Assembly (NCBI GenBank): GCA_964531385.1
Contig: CAZHGC010000004.1
Coordinates: 1-64,000 of the forward strand
DNA length: 64,000 nt
Source of the DNA: MGBC114079 sp964531385
GTDB lineage: Bacteria > Bacillota > Clostridia > Lachnospirales > CAG-274
Direction: 5' to 3'
Shown: positions 24,459-33,801 of the stretch, in pieces
Position numbering within the stretch: position 1 is the stretch's first letter
Layout: every line of letters begins with the position of its first letter
Translations under genes and position numbers: made by a program
The notes under the pieces: generated by a model
What the model was told of the DNA's origin: nothing
The model's database searches: none
What the model saw: the letters and a program-made list of their open reading frames with translations, nothing else

Positions 24459-25280
24459 TTATTTTTCATTGCAAAAACCGTTTCTCCAAAGCCAATTTTG
24501 GAAGCATTGCGTCCATTTATTTGTTCCCTCAACATCAACGCATTTTACAATTCCGAGCCCATGTCGTCCGTTTGGATAAATATGAAGCTCGAAGGGGATT
24601 TCCTTTGCTTTAAGCGAAAGAGCCATTTCGAGCGAATTTCTTACAGGAACGCTCATATCTTCGAAAGTGTGCCACAAAAATACGGGGGGCATATCATCTC
24701 GGACGTTTTCTTCGCAAGAAAGTTTTTTTTCGAGGGATAAATTTCCGCCGAGAATACGTTCTTTTGAGCCGGAATGACAAAATTCATCTTTCATTGTTAT
24801 AACGGGGTAGCAAAGAACGCAAGCATCGGGTCTTGCGGAGACTTTATCGATGTTGTCGCAATATTCGTAATCTTCTTCGTCATAGAATTCTGTTGCACAG
24901 CAGGCAACGTGTGCTCCTGCCGAAAAACCCATAATTCCGATTTTATTTGGAATTGTCATAAATTTTTCTGAATGAAATCTGACAAATTTAATTGCTCGTT
25001 TGACATCGACCATTGGAACGGGGTGGGAATAGGGTTCAATTCGATAGTCTACAACAAACGCATTAATTCCTTGCTCATTTAGCCATTTTGCAATTGGTTC
25101 GCCTTCGTGTTCGGCTCTGTGGGTGTATCCGCCACCGGGAACGATAATCATACCCGAATGAAATTTTCCGTCGTTAATTATAAAAGATTTGACAATTGAT
25201 GTGTTTAAATTTTCTTCTGTTTGAAATTCTTCTTTGAAAAATGGTATTTTCCCATTTTCCCATAATTTAAAACTTTTCAA
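24459..25280 (-). CDS. Alpha/beta hydrolase, BD-FAE/acetyl-xylan-esterase-like
   Basis: About 273 residues, no signal peptide. Oxyanion segment VPGGGYTHRAEHEGEP (HGGG-type), nucleophile elbow GFSAGAH (Ser), acid region HTFEDMSVPV (Asp) and catalytic His in NGRHGLG. This set is that of the BD-FAE and acetyl-xylan esterase group, which removes acetyl or feruloyl groups from plant polysaccharides; being cytoplasmic it would act on imported oligomers. The start chosen is TTG 25280, which has AAAGGA 9 bases upstream; ATG at 25301 lacks a binding site but could be coupled to the preceding stop. Confidence 0.8.
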   Translation of the reverse strand: MKSFKLWENGKIPFFKEEFQTEENLNTSIVKSFIINDGKFHSGMIIVPGGGYTHRAEHEGEPIAKWLNEQGINAFVVDYRIEPYSHPVPMVDVKRAIKFVRFHSEKFMTIPNKIGIMGFSAGAHVACCATEFYDEEDYEYCDNIDKVSARPDACVLCYPVITMKDEFCHSGSKERILGGNLSLEKKLSCEENVRDDMPPVFLWHTFEDMSVPVRNSLEMALSLKAKEIPFELHIYPNGRHGLGIVKCVDVEGTNKWTQCFQNWLWRNGFCNEK

Positions 25281-25302
25281 ATTAAATTTTCCTTTCTGCA
25301 TT

Positions 25303-26172
25303 TTATTCTGTTATGATTTCAAAACCGGTTTCCGTTACCAAAACTGTGTGTTCCCATTGTGCTGAAAGTTTGCCGTCTGCTGTTACAACTGTCCAATCAT
25401 CATCAAGAACTTCGCAATTGTATGTTCCTTGATTTATCATAGGTTCAACTGTGAACATCATTCCGGGAACCATAATCATTGTTTTTTTGTTTGTTCGGAA
25501 ATGCTCAACGATTGGTTCGGAATGAAAATCGAGACCAACGCCATGCCCACTTAAAGCTCTGACAACGGAATATCCTTCTCGATCGGCAATATCATTAATT
25601 ACGTTGCCTATGTTTCCAACGGGAGTGTATGGTTTAATGGCTTTTATTCCCTCAAACATACACTCTTTTGTAACTTCGACAAGCCTTTTTGCTTCGCTTG
25701 AAACTTCACCAATCATATACATTCGGCTCATATCGGAATAGTAGCCGTTTAAAATTGTTGTTACATCTACATTTAGAATATCCCCATTTTTTAGAACTGT
25801 GTTATCGGGTATGCCATGACAAATTACATCGTTTATTGATGTGCAAACGCTTTTTGGGAAACCTTCGTAATTTAGAGGGGCGGGAATTGCACCGAAATCA
25901 ATTGTCATATTATGTACAAGTGTGTTTATTTCTTCTGTTGTTACACCTTCTTTTACAAGTTTTCCAACTTCGTCCATAATTTTGATTGAAAGTTTTGCAC
26001 TGTCTTTAACTCCTTGAATTTGTTCAGGGTTTAAAATAAGGCTTCTATCGGGGATTATATATCCCTCGGCTTCTAAATGTTTTATATTTTCTTCGTCTTT
26101 TCTTTCGTGGCACACTTTATATTTTTTTCCGCTTCCGCACCAACATTTTTCATTTCTTGAGATTTTAAACAT
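25303..26172 (-). CDS. Methionine aminopeptidase with N-terminal SEC-C zinc knuckle
   Basis: 289 residues. N-terminal SEC-C motif (CWCGSGKKYKVCH, residues 10-22), then a type I MetAP domain with all five metal ligands (LNVDVTTILNGYYSDMSR, SGHGVGLDFH, FTVEPM, WEHTVLV). SEC-C MetAPs are thought to dock on the ribosome through the knuckle. GAGG lies 7 bases before the ATG. The first 91 bases, which encode the knuckle, overlap the 3' end of the preceding gene in another frame. It is the second methionine aminopeptidase in this window. Confidence 0.93.
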   Translation of the reverse strand: MFKISRNEKCWCGSGKKYKVCHERKDEENIKHLEAEGYIIPDRSLILNPEQIQGVKDSAKLSIKIMDEVGKLVKEGVTTEEINTLVHNMTIDFGAIPAPLNYEGFPKSVCTSINDVICHGIPDNTVLKNGDILNVDVTTILNGYYSDMSRMYMIGEVSSEAKRLVEVTKECMFEGIKAIKPYTPVGNIGNVINDIADREGYSVVRALSGHGVGLDFHSEPIVEHFRTNKKTMIMVPGMMFTVEPMINQGTYNCEVLDDDWTVVTADGKLSAQWEHTVLVTETGFEIITE

Positions 26173-26876
26173 TCTTTTGCCTCTTTTCTGTAAAATTCGA
26201 TGATTTCAAAAAATTCATTTTTTCCTAAATAATTTTGCCACTTTTCGCTTAATTTGTAAATTCCTTTTGAAACTTTATCAAACCAGCCGTAGAAATTATT
26301 GTACATAATTGAAGTTGAGTTTTTATCGCACCCTGTTTTTTTTAGTTCTGCTCCGCTACTTTGTCCGAGAATTTCGAGAAAACAGGCTATTTCAATTGAT
26401 TTTTCACGATAAGCGGTTAAAATTTTTGTTTTGTTTTTTCCGCCGATATTGAAATCGCATTTTCTTTCGTTAAATTCACGCAAAACATCTTGCTGTTTGA
26501 AATTAATTTGTTTTGTTGTTTTCTCGGGAACAGCAGGGTCTAAAATTATTTGTACAAAATTTCTCTTTTCTCCAAAATTAACTGTTATAAGCCCGATGTT
26601 GAGTTTTTTTAAGAGCCCAATCATATTTTTTACTTCTGTTTTTTGGAAATTTTTGGGTCTTGGAACAGCAACATAAACATAATCGGTTATTTTTTGACGC
26701 TCAATTGCCTGATAGACAAGTTTAAGGTTGAAATTTCTTTTTAACTCAACAATTAGAACGATGTTGTTTGAAACGCAGACGATGTCACAATCCATAACTT
26801 CGCCTTTAACTGTGAACCCTTTTTTTTCGAAATATTTTTTTACAGGCATATAAAGCTCTTCTTCAAGAACACTCAT
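26082..26876 (-). CDS. DUF2161-like protein with PD-(D/E)XK nuclease-type motif
   Basis: 264 residues. Near the N-terminus VMDCDIVCVSNNIVLIVELKRN has the D...E-x-K arrangement of the PD-(D/E)XK fold, and the following YQAIERQKITDYVYVAVPRP fits DUF2161 (putative phosphodiesterase). Nothing shows its substrate. The lysine/glutamate-rich C-terminus (about 30 residues) is the part that overlaps the SEC-C MetAP gene. It starts 2 bases after the pepP stop, so translation is coupled. Confidence 0.75.
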   Translation of the reverse strand: MSVLEEELYMPVKKYFEKKGFTVKGEVMDCDIVCVSNNIVLIVELKRNFNLKLVYQAIERQKITDYVYVAVPRPKNFQKTEVKNMIGLLKKLNIGLITVNFGEKRNFVQIILDPAVPEKTTKQINFKQQDVLREFNERKCDFNIGGKNKTKILTAYREKSIEIACFLEILGQSSGAELKKTGCDKNSTSIMYNNFYGWFDKVSKGIYKLSEKWQNYLGKNEFFEIIEFYRKEAKECLKSQEMKNVGAEAEKNIKCATKEKTKKI

Positions 26877-26878
26877 AA

Positions 26879-28129
26879 TTATTCACCGCACATAAAATTT
26901 TCGATATCCGAAATTTCTTTTATAATATCTTTTGAAAGAACTTCGCAACCATTTTCTGTTACAAGAACATCGTCTTCAATTCTTATTCCTATGGAGTCTT
27001 TTTCTATATAAAGACCGGGTTCAACGGTTATGACCATTCCTTTTTCTAAAAGACCCTCGTTATGTCTTCCGGCATCATGGGTTTCGAGCCCGAGCATATG
27101 GCTTACGCTGTGATAATAGAATTCGGAAACGGCTTCAATTTCTGCGTTTTTATCGATAAGACCGATTTTTTTTAATTCTTCGAAATAGAATTCTTTTAAA
27201 ATTTCATTTAGTTTTTTGAACGGAACTTTTGGCATAATATTTTCGATGACCTTTTTTTGACCTCTTAAAACAATATCATAAATTGTTTTTTGTTTTTCTG
27301 TGAATTTTCCGCAAACGGGGAAAGTTCTTGTAATATCTCCGTTATAATAGCCGAATTGGGCTCCAACATCGAAAAGGATTAAGTCATCTTTTTTTGTTTT
27401 GCAATTATTTTCGGAATAATGTAAGACGGTTGCATTTTTTCCGCTTGCGGCAATTGATTTGAAAGCAAAATCATTTGCTCCGAAGAATTTGACAGCAAAA
27501 TCAAAATAGGCTTCGATTTCATATTCAAACATTCCCGCTTTTGCATTTTTCATCATACTTAAAATTCCGTTTTTTGTTATATCGATTGCTTTTTTTATTT
27601 GTTGGATTTCGAAATCTTCTTTAATTCTTCGAAATTCGGCAAATTGATTATAGCAATTAATAATTGAAATGTAGGGGTAGTTTTTTAAAATTTTATTTGA
27701 AAATTCGAACGCAGGAGTGTATCTTTTCATTTGTCTGTTTTCCAAATCGAGATAAACTTTTTCAATTCTGTTTGAAAAAACAATGTTTGAAAAATCTGCC
27801 TCAAATTCATCGATGTATTTGAAATTTGAAATTCCAGAAATATTTTCCGCTTCTTCTTTTTCGATTACAGCTCCGACCCATTTTGCCTGAATTGGGTCAA
27901 ATCTTTCGAGAAACAATTTTTCGGAAAAATTTCCGTTGATTTTATAGCCCATATAAATTAGATTTTGATTGTTTAACCCTGTTGAATAATAAAAATTTCT
28001 GTCCGGGGAAAAGGGATACTTTTCATCGCCTCTTTTAAAAGGAGCTTCTCCCGCAAATAAGACAATAATACTTTTATCATCGATAAAATCAGCAATTTTT
28101 TTCCTGTTGTTGCAAAAAAAATTTTTCAA
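26879..28129 (-). CDS. pepP: Xaa-Pro aminopeptidase (aminopeptidase P)
   Basis: 416 residues: N-terminal AMP_N domain (RGDEKYPFSPDRNFYYSTGL) and pita-bread catalytic domain with metal ligands in LFDVGAQFGYYNGDITR, HMLGLETHD, ITVEPGLY and GIRIEDDVLV. It cleaves N-terminal residues ahead of proline. TTG start at 28129, with GGAGG 7 bases upstream. First gene of the minus-strand run pepP-DUF2161-MetAP-esterase-aroC-exonuclease. Confidence 0.93.
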   Translation of the reverse strand: MKNFFCNNRKKIADFIDDKSIIVLFAGEAPFKRGDEKYPFSPDRNFYYSTGLNNQNLIYMGYKINGNFSEKLFLERFDPIQAKWVGAVIEKEEAENISGISNFKYIDEFEADFSNIVFSNRIEKVYLDLENRQMKRYTPAFEFSNKILKNYPYISIINCYNQFAEFRRIKEDFEIQQIKKAIDITKNGILSMMKNAKAGMFEYEIEAYFDFAVKFFGANDFAFKSIAASGKNATVLHYSENNCKTKKDDLILFDVGAQFGYYNGDITRTFPVCGKFTEKQKTIYDIVLRGQKKVIENIMPKVPFKKLNEILKEFYFEELKKIGLIDKNAEIEAVSEFYYHSVSHMLGLETHDAGRHNEGLLEKGMVITVEPGLYIEKDSIGIRIEDDVLVTENGCEVLSKDIIKEISDIENFMCGE

Positions 28130-28467
28130 AGTATTCCCTCCAAAAAACGATATTTTTTTAATAATATATTTATCATAAATTTATGAATATTTTGGCAACA
28201 TTGCAATTTATGGCAAGCTTTTGAGTTTGTGAAAATGCAATGTTGCGGTGTTGATTAATTTATTGTATAACGCTCTATTAATTATATTCTAAATTTATAT
28301 AATTTTCAAGGAATTATTGACAAAGGTGTTGTATTTGGAGTTTGTTGAAATGCAAAGATATTAAAAGATTTATGAAGATATTAGAAGATTTGAGTTATTT
28401 TTGTCATAAATTTTAAATAAATTCTTAATTTCTGACTTTTGCGGGTTATTATGAACTTTAATTTTGT
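28130..28467. other. Divergent spacer between pepP and the CorC-family gene
   Basis: AT-rich, no gene. It contains the inverted repeat at 28195-28246. A possible minus-strand promoter for pepP, TTGCAA (28206-28201), 17 bases, TAAATT (28183-28178), has its -35 inside the left arm of that repeat. Confidence 0.5.
28195..28246. repeat. 14/15-bp inverted repeat, possible operator
   Basis: GCAACATTGCAATTT (28195-28209) and AAAATGCAATGTTGC (28232-28246) are complementary at 14 of 15 positions, with a 22-base loop. There is no T-tract, so it is not a normal terminator. It overlaps the suspected pepP -35. Confidence 0.5.
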
Positions 28468-28496
28468 TTGCAAATGTAGTATATTTATGTTATAAT
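28468..28496 (+). promoter_or_regulatory. Promoter for the CorC/HlyC-family gene
   Basis: TTGCAA (28468-28473), 17 bases, TATAAT (28491-28496), with TG one base ahead of the -10. The leader is about 125 bases; no riboswitch was recognised in it. Confidence 0.75.
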
Positions 28497-28629
28497 CTTT
28501 AACATGGAAATTAAATTTAAACAATGGAGCAATTTTTCATCTTTTGGGAGGGAGAGTTGTTTTAGTTTATTTATTTCCGGATTGAAAACTTTATTATTAT
28601 ATTTTATTATTTTAGGAGTGTGATTTTTA

Positions 28630-29880
28630 GTGGACCCTGCCAGTTCGTCGGCCCAACTACAGTTAGCATTTTTTATCGTATTACTTATGTTATCGGCATT
28701 TTTTTCGGCTTCCGAAACATCTTTGATTTCGCTTAGCAAAATACGTGTTCGTAACATGGTTGACGATAATGTTAAAAATGCAAAACTTATTCAAAAGCTT
28801 CTTCAAAATCAGAGCAGGCTTATAAGTGCAATTCTGGTTGGTAACAATTTGGTTAACATTGGTGCATCTGCATTGGCAACATCTTTTGCGATTAATACTT
28901 TTGACAACAGTGTTGTTGGTTTTGTTACAGGTATTGTAACTTTATTGGTATTAATTTTTGGTGAAATAACGCCGAAAACTTTTGCTGCACAAAAAGCTGA
29001 AAAAGTTTGTATAGTTGTTGCAAAGCCGATAACGTTATGTGTTTACGTTTTTACCCCCATAGTTGTTGTTCTTAATTTTATAACAGGTATACTTTTTAAA
29101 ATTTTGAGATGTGATTTTAACAAGAAGCAACCGACTATTACAGAATCGGAGCTTTTAACTATGGTTAACGTTAGCCACGAAGAAGGCGTTTTGGAAGTTG
29201 ACGAAAGAGAAATGATTAACAATGTTGTTGTATTCGGAAATTTCGATGCAAAAGACGTTATGACACCAAGAACGGATATTATTGCCGTTTCGGTTGAATC
29301 ATCATATGATGAAGTTTTAGAAGTTTTTAAAGAAGAGCAATTCTCAAGGCTTCCGGTTTATAAAGAAACTATTGATAATATTGTTGGAGTTATATCTTTT
29401 AAAGACCTTATGTTTTTGGGTGACAAAGATAATTTTGACATTAACGCTATTATGAGAAAGCCTTATTTTACGTATGAATCTAAGTCTTGTAGTGAGTTGT
29501 TTTCTGTTATGAGAACGAAAAGTCTTTCTTTGGCTGTTATAATTGATGAATATGGCGGAACTTCCGGTATTGTTACTTTGGAAGATTTGCTTGAGGAAAT
29601 TGTTGGAGATATATCTGACGAGTATGATGATGAGCCCGAAGAAATCAGCACAGTTAAAGACGGTGAATATATTGTTGACGGAAGTGCAAAAATATCTGAT
29701 GTAAATGATATGCTTGGCACAAACTTTAAATCTGAAGATTTTGATTCTATTGGCGGTTATGTTATAGGTGTTGTTGGCAGATTTCCCGAAAAAGGCGAAA
29801 CTATAGAAGATGACAACATTAAATTTATTATAGAAGAAGTTGACAGAAACCGTATTGAAAGAATGAGAATATTAATATAA
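28630..29880 (+). CDS. HlyC/CorC (CNNM)-family membrane protein
   Basis: 416 residues: CNNM/DUF21 membrane domain with about four hydrophobic segments (residues 10-150, FFSASETSLISLSKIRVRNMV), two CBS domains (FDAKDVMTPRTDIIAV; SFKDLMFLGDKDNFDINAIMRKPYF) and a C-terminal CorC/HlyC domain (IDEYGGTSGIVTLEDLLEEIVGDI). Relatives are linked to Mg or Co efflux; the old haemolysin name has little support. GTG start at 28630 after AGGAGTG. It is a single-gene unit with promoter and terminator. Confidence 0.92.
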   Translation: MDPASSSAQLQLAFFIVLLMLSAFFSASETSLISLSKIRVRNMVDDNVKNAKLIQKLLQNQSRLISAILVGNNLVNIGASALATSFAINTFDNSVVGFVTGIVTLLVLIFGEITPKTFAAQKAEKVCIVVAKPITLCVYVFTPIVVVLNFITGILFKILRCDFNKKQPTITESELLTMVNVSHEEGVLEVDEREMINNVVVFGNFDAKDVMTPRTDIIAVSVESSYDEVLEVFKEEQFSRLPVYKETIDNIVGVISFKDLMFLGDKDNFDINAIMRKPYFTYESKSCSELFSVMRTKSLSLAVIIDEYGGTSGIVTLEDLLEEIVGDISDEYDDEPEEISTVKDGEYIVDGSAKISDVNDMLGTNFKSEDFDSIGGYVIGVVGRFPEKGETIEDDNIKFIIEEVDRNRIERMRILI

Positions 29881-29888
29881 TAAAATTA

Positions 29889-29937
29889 TAGGCTTAGGAA
29901 GTTTGAAAAATGTTTTTCAATTTCCTAAGCCTAATTT
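29889..29937 (+). terminator. Terminator after the CorC-family gene
   Basis: TAGGCTTAGGAA and TTCCTAAGCCTA form a long stem extended by GAAAAA/TTTTTC around TG; ATTTT follows. It may also slow the convergent kinase transcript. Confidence 0.88.
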
Positions 29938-30049
29938 TGTGTTTTGCAAAGATTGAAATGCGGGTTTGGGGTTGTTTGAAATTGTGAGCTTTTGAAACTT
30001 GGCATTTATTATGCAACTGATTTTTGGTATTAAATTATTTAATTAATTT

Positions 30050-32899
30050 TTATTTCCGATTTTCGTATTCTTTGATTAATTGGATACATTTTCCGTATTC
30101 GAAAGCATCGATTAAATCTTCAAGTTTTTTAATGAATTCGGCTGTTTCGCCGGAATATTTATTTTTGTTTATGTCTTCCATAATATTTTCCATTGAGCTT
30201 ATATCAAAATCAGTTGCTGCTCTTTTGAGAAGTATTATAAATTTTTCATCAATTTCGTTTAAAACTTCTTTATTGTTATTATCGTTTTCTTTTTCGTAAT
30301 TTAATATGAAGTTATTGATGTTTTCGAGCAAAATTTTGAGGTTTTTATAAAAGTCGTTTATATTTTCGTTGATATACTGCATATCCATATCTTTTGCGGC
30401 AAATTCAAGAAGTCTTGCTTTTTCTGAAATTAAAACAGCACCTATATTTGCACTTGAACTTTTTAAGCCATGGATTTTAATTCGGAAAGTGTCGAGGTCG
30501 TTTTTTATCATATCATTGAATTGCTCATACATTTCTGTTGTTTCACGATAATATGATTTTAATATTTTGAAATATGATTCGAGTTTTCCACCAACATTTT
30601 TTATTCCAATTTCGACATCAATTCCGTTTATTGAAATTCCAAAATTATTTTCCGACGAGCTTTCTGATTTTTTTGCAACGTTGTTTTTATTGACCGGCAA
30701 AAAGTCATACAGAACTTTGTTGAGCTGTTTTAAATCGATTGGTTTTGCAAGAAAGCCGTTGAAGCCGTTTTGAAGAAAAAAATCTCTTGAACTTGTTAGG
30801 GCGTTTGCCGTTAGTGCGATAATTGGGAGCTTTTTATATTTTTCTTCTTCAAAGCTTCGAATTATTCTTGTGACATCGACACCGTCCATATTTGGCATCA
30901 TATGGTCCATAAAAACAAGGTCATAATCTTTTTCTTTTATCATTTTTATTGCTTCGGTTCCGTTTAGAGCAACGTCAACTTTCATACTGTATGGTTCCAT
31001 AAGACCCTTTGCAACTTGCAAATTAACGCTTATGTCATCAACTATCAAAACTTTTGCTTGTGGAATTGAAATTATTTTTTCGTTTAGGTAGTTATTTTTT
31101 TCTTCGCTGAAATTTTCTTCGTCATCTTTGCAGATTAAAGTTTTATCGACCGGTTTATAGTCTATAACTTTTTGTTTTATTCCTATGCTGAAAGCGGTTC
31201 CTTTTCCGTATATACTTTCAACACTTATGTAACCGCCCATCATTTCGGCTAAATTTTTGCTGATTGCAAGCCCAAGCCCTGTTCCAGAAATTGAGCGATT
31301 TTTTCTTGTGTCAACCTGATTATATGTTTCGAAAAGTTTTTTCATATCTTCTTTTTTTATACCAATTCCGGTGTCTTTGACATTCATAACCAACGTTACA
31401 ATGTTTGAATTTTTTACGTTTTTTGGAACACGCCATTCGATTGAGAGAGTTATTGAGCCTTCTTTTGTGAATTTAACGGCATTGCCCAAAATGTTGAAAA
31501 GAATTTCTTTAATTCGCATATAATCGCCCAAAAACATTGACGGCAAATCATTTGGCACTTCGATTGTGAATTTAATTGGTCTGTCGTGGAGCCTGACCCA
31601 AATTATGTTATAGACATCGTGCAAGACATTGCCTATGTTATATTTATCTTCGATAATTTCGAATTTTCCCGATTCGATTTTTGATAAATCCAAAATATTG
31701 TTTATTATTGTTAGAAGGCTTTTGCTTGAATTTAGGATATTTCTTATATTTCCTCGTTGGTCTTCGTTTAATTCTCCACGAAGAACAATTTCGCTTAAAC
31801 CGATTATGGCATTCATTGGCGTTCGTATTTCGTGGCTTACGTTTGCAAGAAAGTCGCTTTTTGCTCTGTTTGCGGCATCGGATTCATTTTTCATATTTAT
31901 GAGTTGTTCTGTGTAATAGTGGGACTCGGTTACATCGAAAATGCAAGCGGCATAGCCTTTTATATCTTCTCCGTCATAAATTTTGGATATATGGCATTCG
32001 TAGTATTTTTCTTTGATGTCAAATTCTCTTTTTCCACCTTTTCGGAAAAGTTCTGCCATAATTAGAGAGCATCGTTTTATGTTGTCGCCTTTTTTCATAT
32101 ACTTGAGCCGAGGAAAAACATCTTTTGCCGATAAATTTGATTCCAAGTAGTTTAAATTTTCATCGACAATGATGATTGCTTCAATCATATTTTTTATAAT
32201 AATGTCTTTTGCTGATTGCAGGAGGTCGAAGAAATGATATTTGTACATAATGAATATGAAAAGCACACTTGATATTGCAAAGCCGAGTGCAGTTAAGTCT
32301 TGCATTTCGAATAAATCTAAAGAATAGAGCAAGACAAAAACAAATGCGAAAGAAGAGGCTATGTTTATCATAATATTTTTTCTTATATCTTCTTTTTTGC
32401 ATTTTATCAAATTTGAGATTGAAATGTACATCATAAATGATACGGTGAATAATCTTATTACGACAAAAGCGTGATAGAAAATTCCGCCTTTGAAAATGAT
32501 ATGGTGGTAATTTTGGTCAACTACGAAATCATATGTTCTGAAGAACAAAGAGTGGGTTTCACAGGTGAATACGGAGATTAAAATAATTGTGTTTATGACT
32601 ATGATTGACCAACTTATAATTTTTTTTATTCGTATGTTGTAAATTTTCAGCACAAAAAACAGGAGGAATGTTGCCGAAAAGCAACTTCCTATGAACTGCA
32701 TTTTTACAGCCAACAACGCAGTTTCCATATAACCGCTTAAAAACTCGAAGATTAACGTTGCAGACTGAATGAAGACGCAAATTAGCGTTAAGAGTATGAA
32801 TTTACTGTCTATGCAACTTTTTTTTGTTACAAGAAATCCAATTGATAGAAAAGAAACGATAGTTGTTATAATGTGAAATGCAAGCAAAATGTTATGCAA
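30050..32899 (-). CDS. Hybrid sensor histidine kinase: 7TM-PAS-HisKA-HATPase-REC-Hpt
   Basis: 949 residues. Seven membrane segments (about 1-225, histidine kinase 7TM type), a PAS-like region (about 235-330), the dimerisation helix with phospho-acceptor H356 (SHEIRTPMNAIIGLSE), ATPase boxes (NILGNAVKFT, DTGIGI, GTGLGLA), a receiver domain with D665 (FMDHMMPNMDG) and KPID, and an Hpt domain with H810 (IHGLKSSSANIG). The His-Asp-His chain means phosphate must leave to another receiver, most simply the response regulator upstream in the same operon. The ligand is unknown. TTG start at 32899 with GGAGG 8 bases upstream. Confidence 0.93.
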   Translation of the reverse strand: MHNILLAFHIITTIVSFLSIGFLVTKKSCIDSKFILLTLICVFIQSATLIFEFLSGYMETALLAVKMQFIGSCFSATFLLFFVLKIYNIRIKKIISWSIIVINTIILISVFTCETHSLFFRTYDFVVDQNYHHIIFKGGIFYHAFVVIRLFTVSFMMYISISNLIKCKKEDIRKNIMINIASSFAFVFVLLYSLDLFEMQDLTALGFAISSVLFIFIMYKYHFFDLLQSAKDIIIKNMIEAIIIVDENLNYLESNLSAKDVFPRLKYMKKGDNIKRCSLIMAELFRKGGKREFDIKEKYYECHISKIYDGEDIKGYAACIFDVTESHYYTEQLINMKNESDAANRAKSDFLANVSHEIRTPMNAIIGLSEIVLRGELNEDQRGNIRNILNSSKSLLTIINNILDLSKIESGKFEIIEDKYNIGNVLHDVYNIIWVRLHDRPIKFTIEVPNDLPSMFLGDYMRIKEILFNILGNAVKFTKEGSITLSIEWRVPKNVKNSNIVTLVMNVKDTGIGIKKEDMKKLFETYNQVDTRKNRSISGTGLGLAISKNLAEMMGGYISVESIYGKGTAFSIGIKQKVIDYKPVDKTLICKDDEENFSEEKNNYLNEKIISIPQAKVLIVDDISVNLQVAKGLMEPYSMKVDVALNGTEAIKMIKEKDYDLVFMDHMMPNMDGVDVTRIIRSFEEEKYKKLPIIALTANALTSSRDFFLQNGFNGFLAKPIDLKQLNKVLYDFLPVNKNNVAKKSESSSENNFGISINGIDVEIGIKNVGGKLESYFKILKSYYRETTEMYEQFNDMIKNDLDTFRIKIHGLKSSSANIGAVLISEKARLLEFAAKDMDMQYINENINDFYKNLKILLENINNFILNYEKENDNNNKEVLNEIDEKFIILLKRAATDFDISSMENIMEDINKNKYSGETAEFIKKLEDLIDAFEYGKCIQLIKEYENRK

Positions 32900-32950
32900 T
32901 TTTCAAACCTCCGTTAACATTAAAACTTTTTTTATTGAAAAATTTAATTT

Positions 32951-33331
32951 TTAAAAATCCGGATTATTAAAAACATTTTCGATTTTTTCGATTAACTTAT
33001 CTGCTTCAAACGGTTTGACTATATAATCACTTAATCCGTTTTTATAACATTCAACAACTGTTCTTTTATCGGATATTGCGGTTAGATATATAACGGGGAT
33101 TGTTTCTTTTCCATATTCTTCTTTTATTTTTTGCATAGTTTCTATGCCGTTCATAACGGGCATTTCTATATCCATAAGTATTAAATCGGGCAAATCAAAG
33201 ACGTTCTTTTTTAGAAACGCAAGAGCTTGCTGGCCGGAAGTTACAAAGGAGACTCTGTATTGTCCTTCAAGTATGAGTTTGACAGTTTTTAAGTTTACGG
33301 CAACGTCATCGACGATTAAAATATGTTTCAA
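32951..33331 (-). CDS. Single-domain (CheY-like) response regulator
   Basis: 126 residues, receiver domain only: ILIVDDVAVNLK, phospho-acceptor Asp in LILMDIEMPVMNG, then YLTAIS and VKPFEAD. It has no DNA-binding or enzymatic output. It is the natural partner for the hybrid kinase whose start lies 52 bases downstream. The start is TTG at 33331, 7 bases after GGGAGGG; the frame extends further upstream without a binding site. It could target the flagellar switch, another kinase or a diffusible output. Confidence 0.9.
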   Translation of the reverse strand: MKHILIVDDVAVNLKTVKLILEGQYRVSFVTSGQQALAFLKKNVFDLPDLILMDIEMPVMNGIETMQKIKEEYGKETIPVIYLTAISDKRTVVECYKNGLSDYIVKPFEADKLIEKIENVFNNPDF

Positions 33332-33723
33332 GTTTATCCCTCCCAAAATTATTGATAGATTTAGGCTATGTCGCATAATTAATAAAATTGTAAGAATAAA
33401 AGAGAAAATATGTTTAATTTTGCAAAGAAAGTTTTTGTGTTTTTGTTAGTTTATATTTTCTGTTTTTATTTTCATAGAATTAAAATTTTATGCGATATTT
33501 TATTAATCAATATTATACTACACAATTGTAAAAATTTCCACATTTATTGAAAATTTCTTTAAAAAAATCTGTTAAAGTTTTTTTACTGCTAAACGGATAT
33601 ATTGTTGTTGCATGTCAAGAAAATATGCGTGTGACTTTTTTCGCTCGGAGTTGACAAAAAACGATGAGTTCTACAGATATTTTGTTGATATGACAAAAGA
33701 ACGGAAAAAGTGAATGTTTATTT
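33332..33723. other. Leader and spacer upstream of the response regulator
   Basis: No gene seen. On the minus strand TATAAT (33517-33512) may be the -10 for the regulator-kinase operon, with a weak -35. The leader of about 170 bases holds two sequence blocks, TCGCATAA and TTAATAAAAT (33371-33388), whose reverse complements occur at 33488-33509 in the opposite order. Confidence 0.45.
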
Positions 33724-33768
33724 AAAATGGCTGTTTCTTTGCATGGGTGATGTTGAAACAGCCATTTT
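33724..33768 (-). terminator. Terminator after the pseudouridine synthase gene
   Basis: AAAATGGCTGTTTC (33724-33737) and GAAACAGCCATTTT (33755-33768) are perfect complements over a 17-base loop. It follows the minus-strand gene by 33 bases and could work in both directions. Confidence 0.8.
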
Positions 33769-33801
33769 TGAAAATTTGTTTTTATAAATGCAAATTTTTT
33801 G

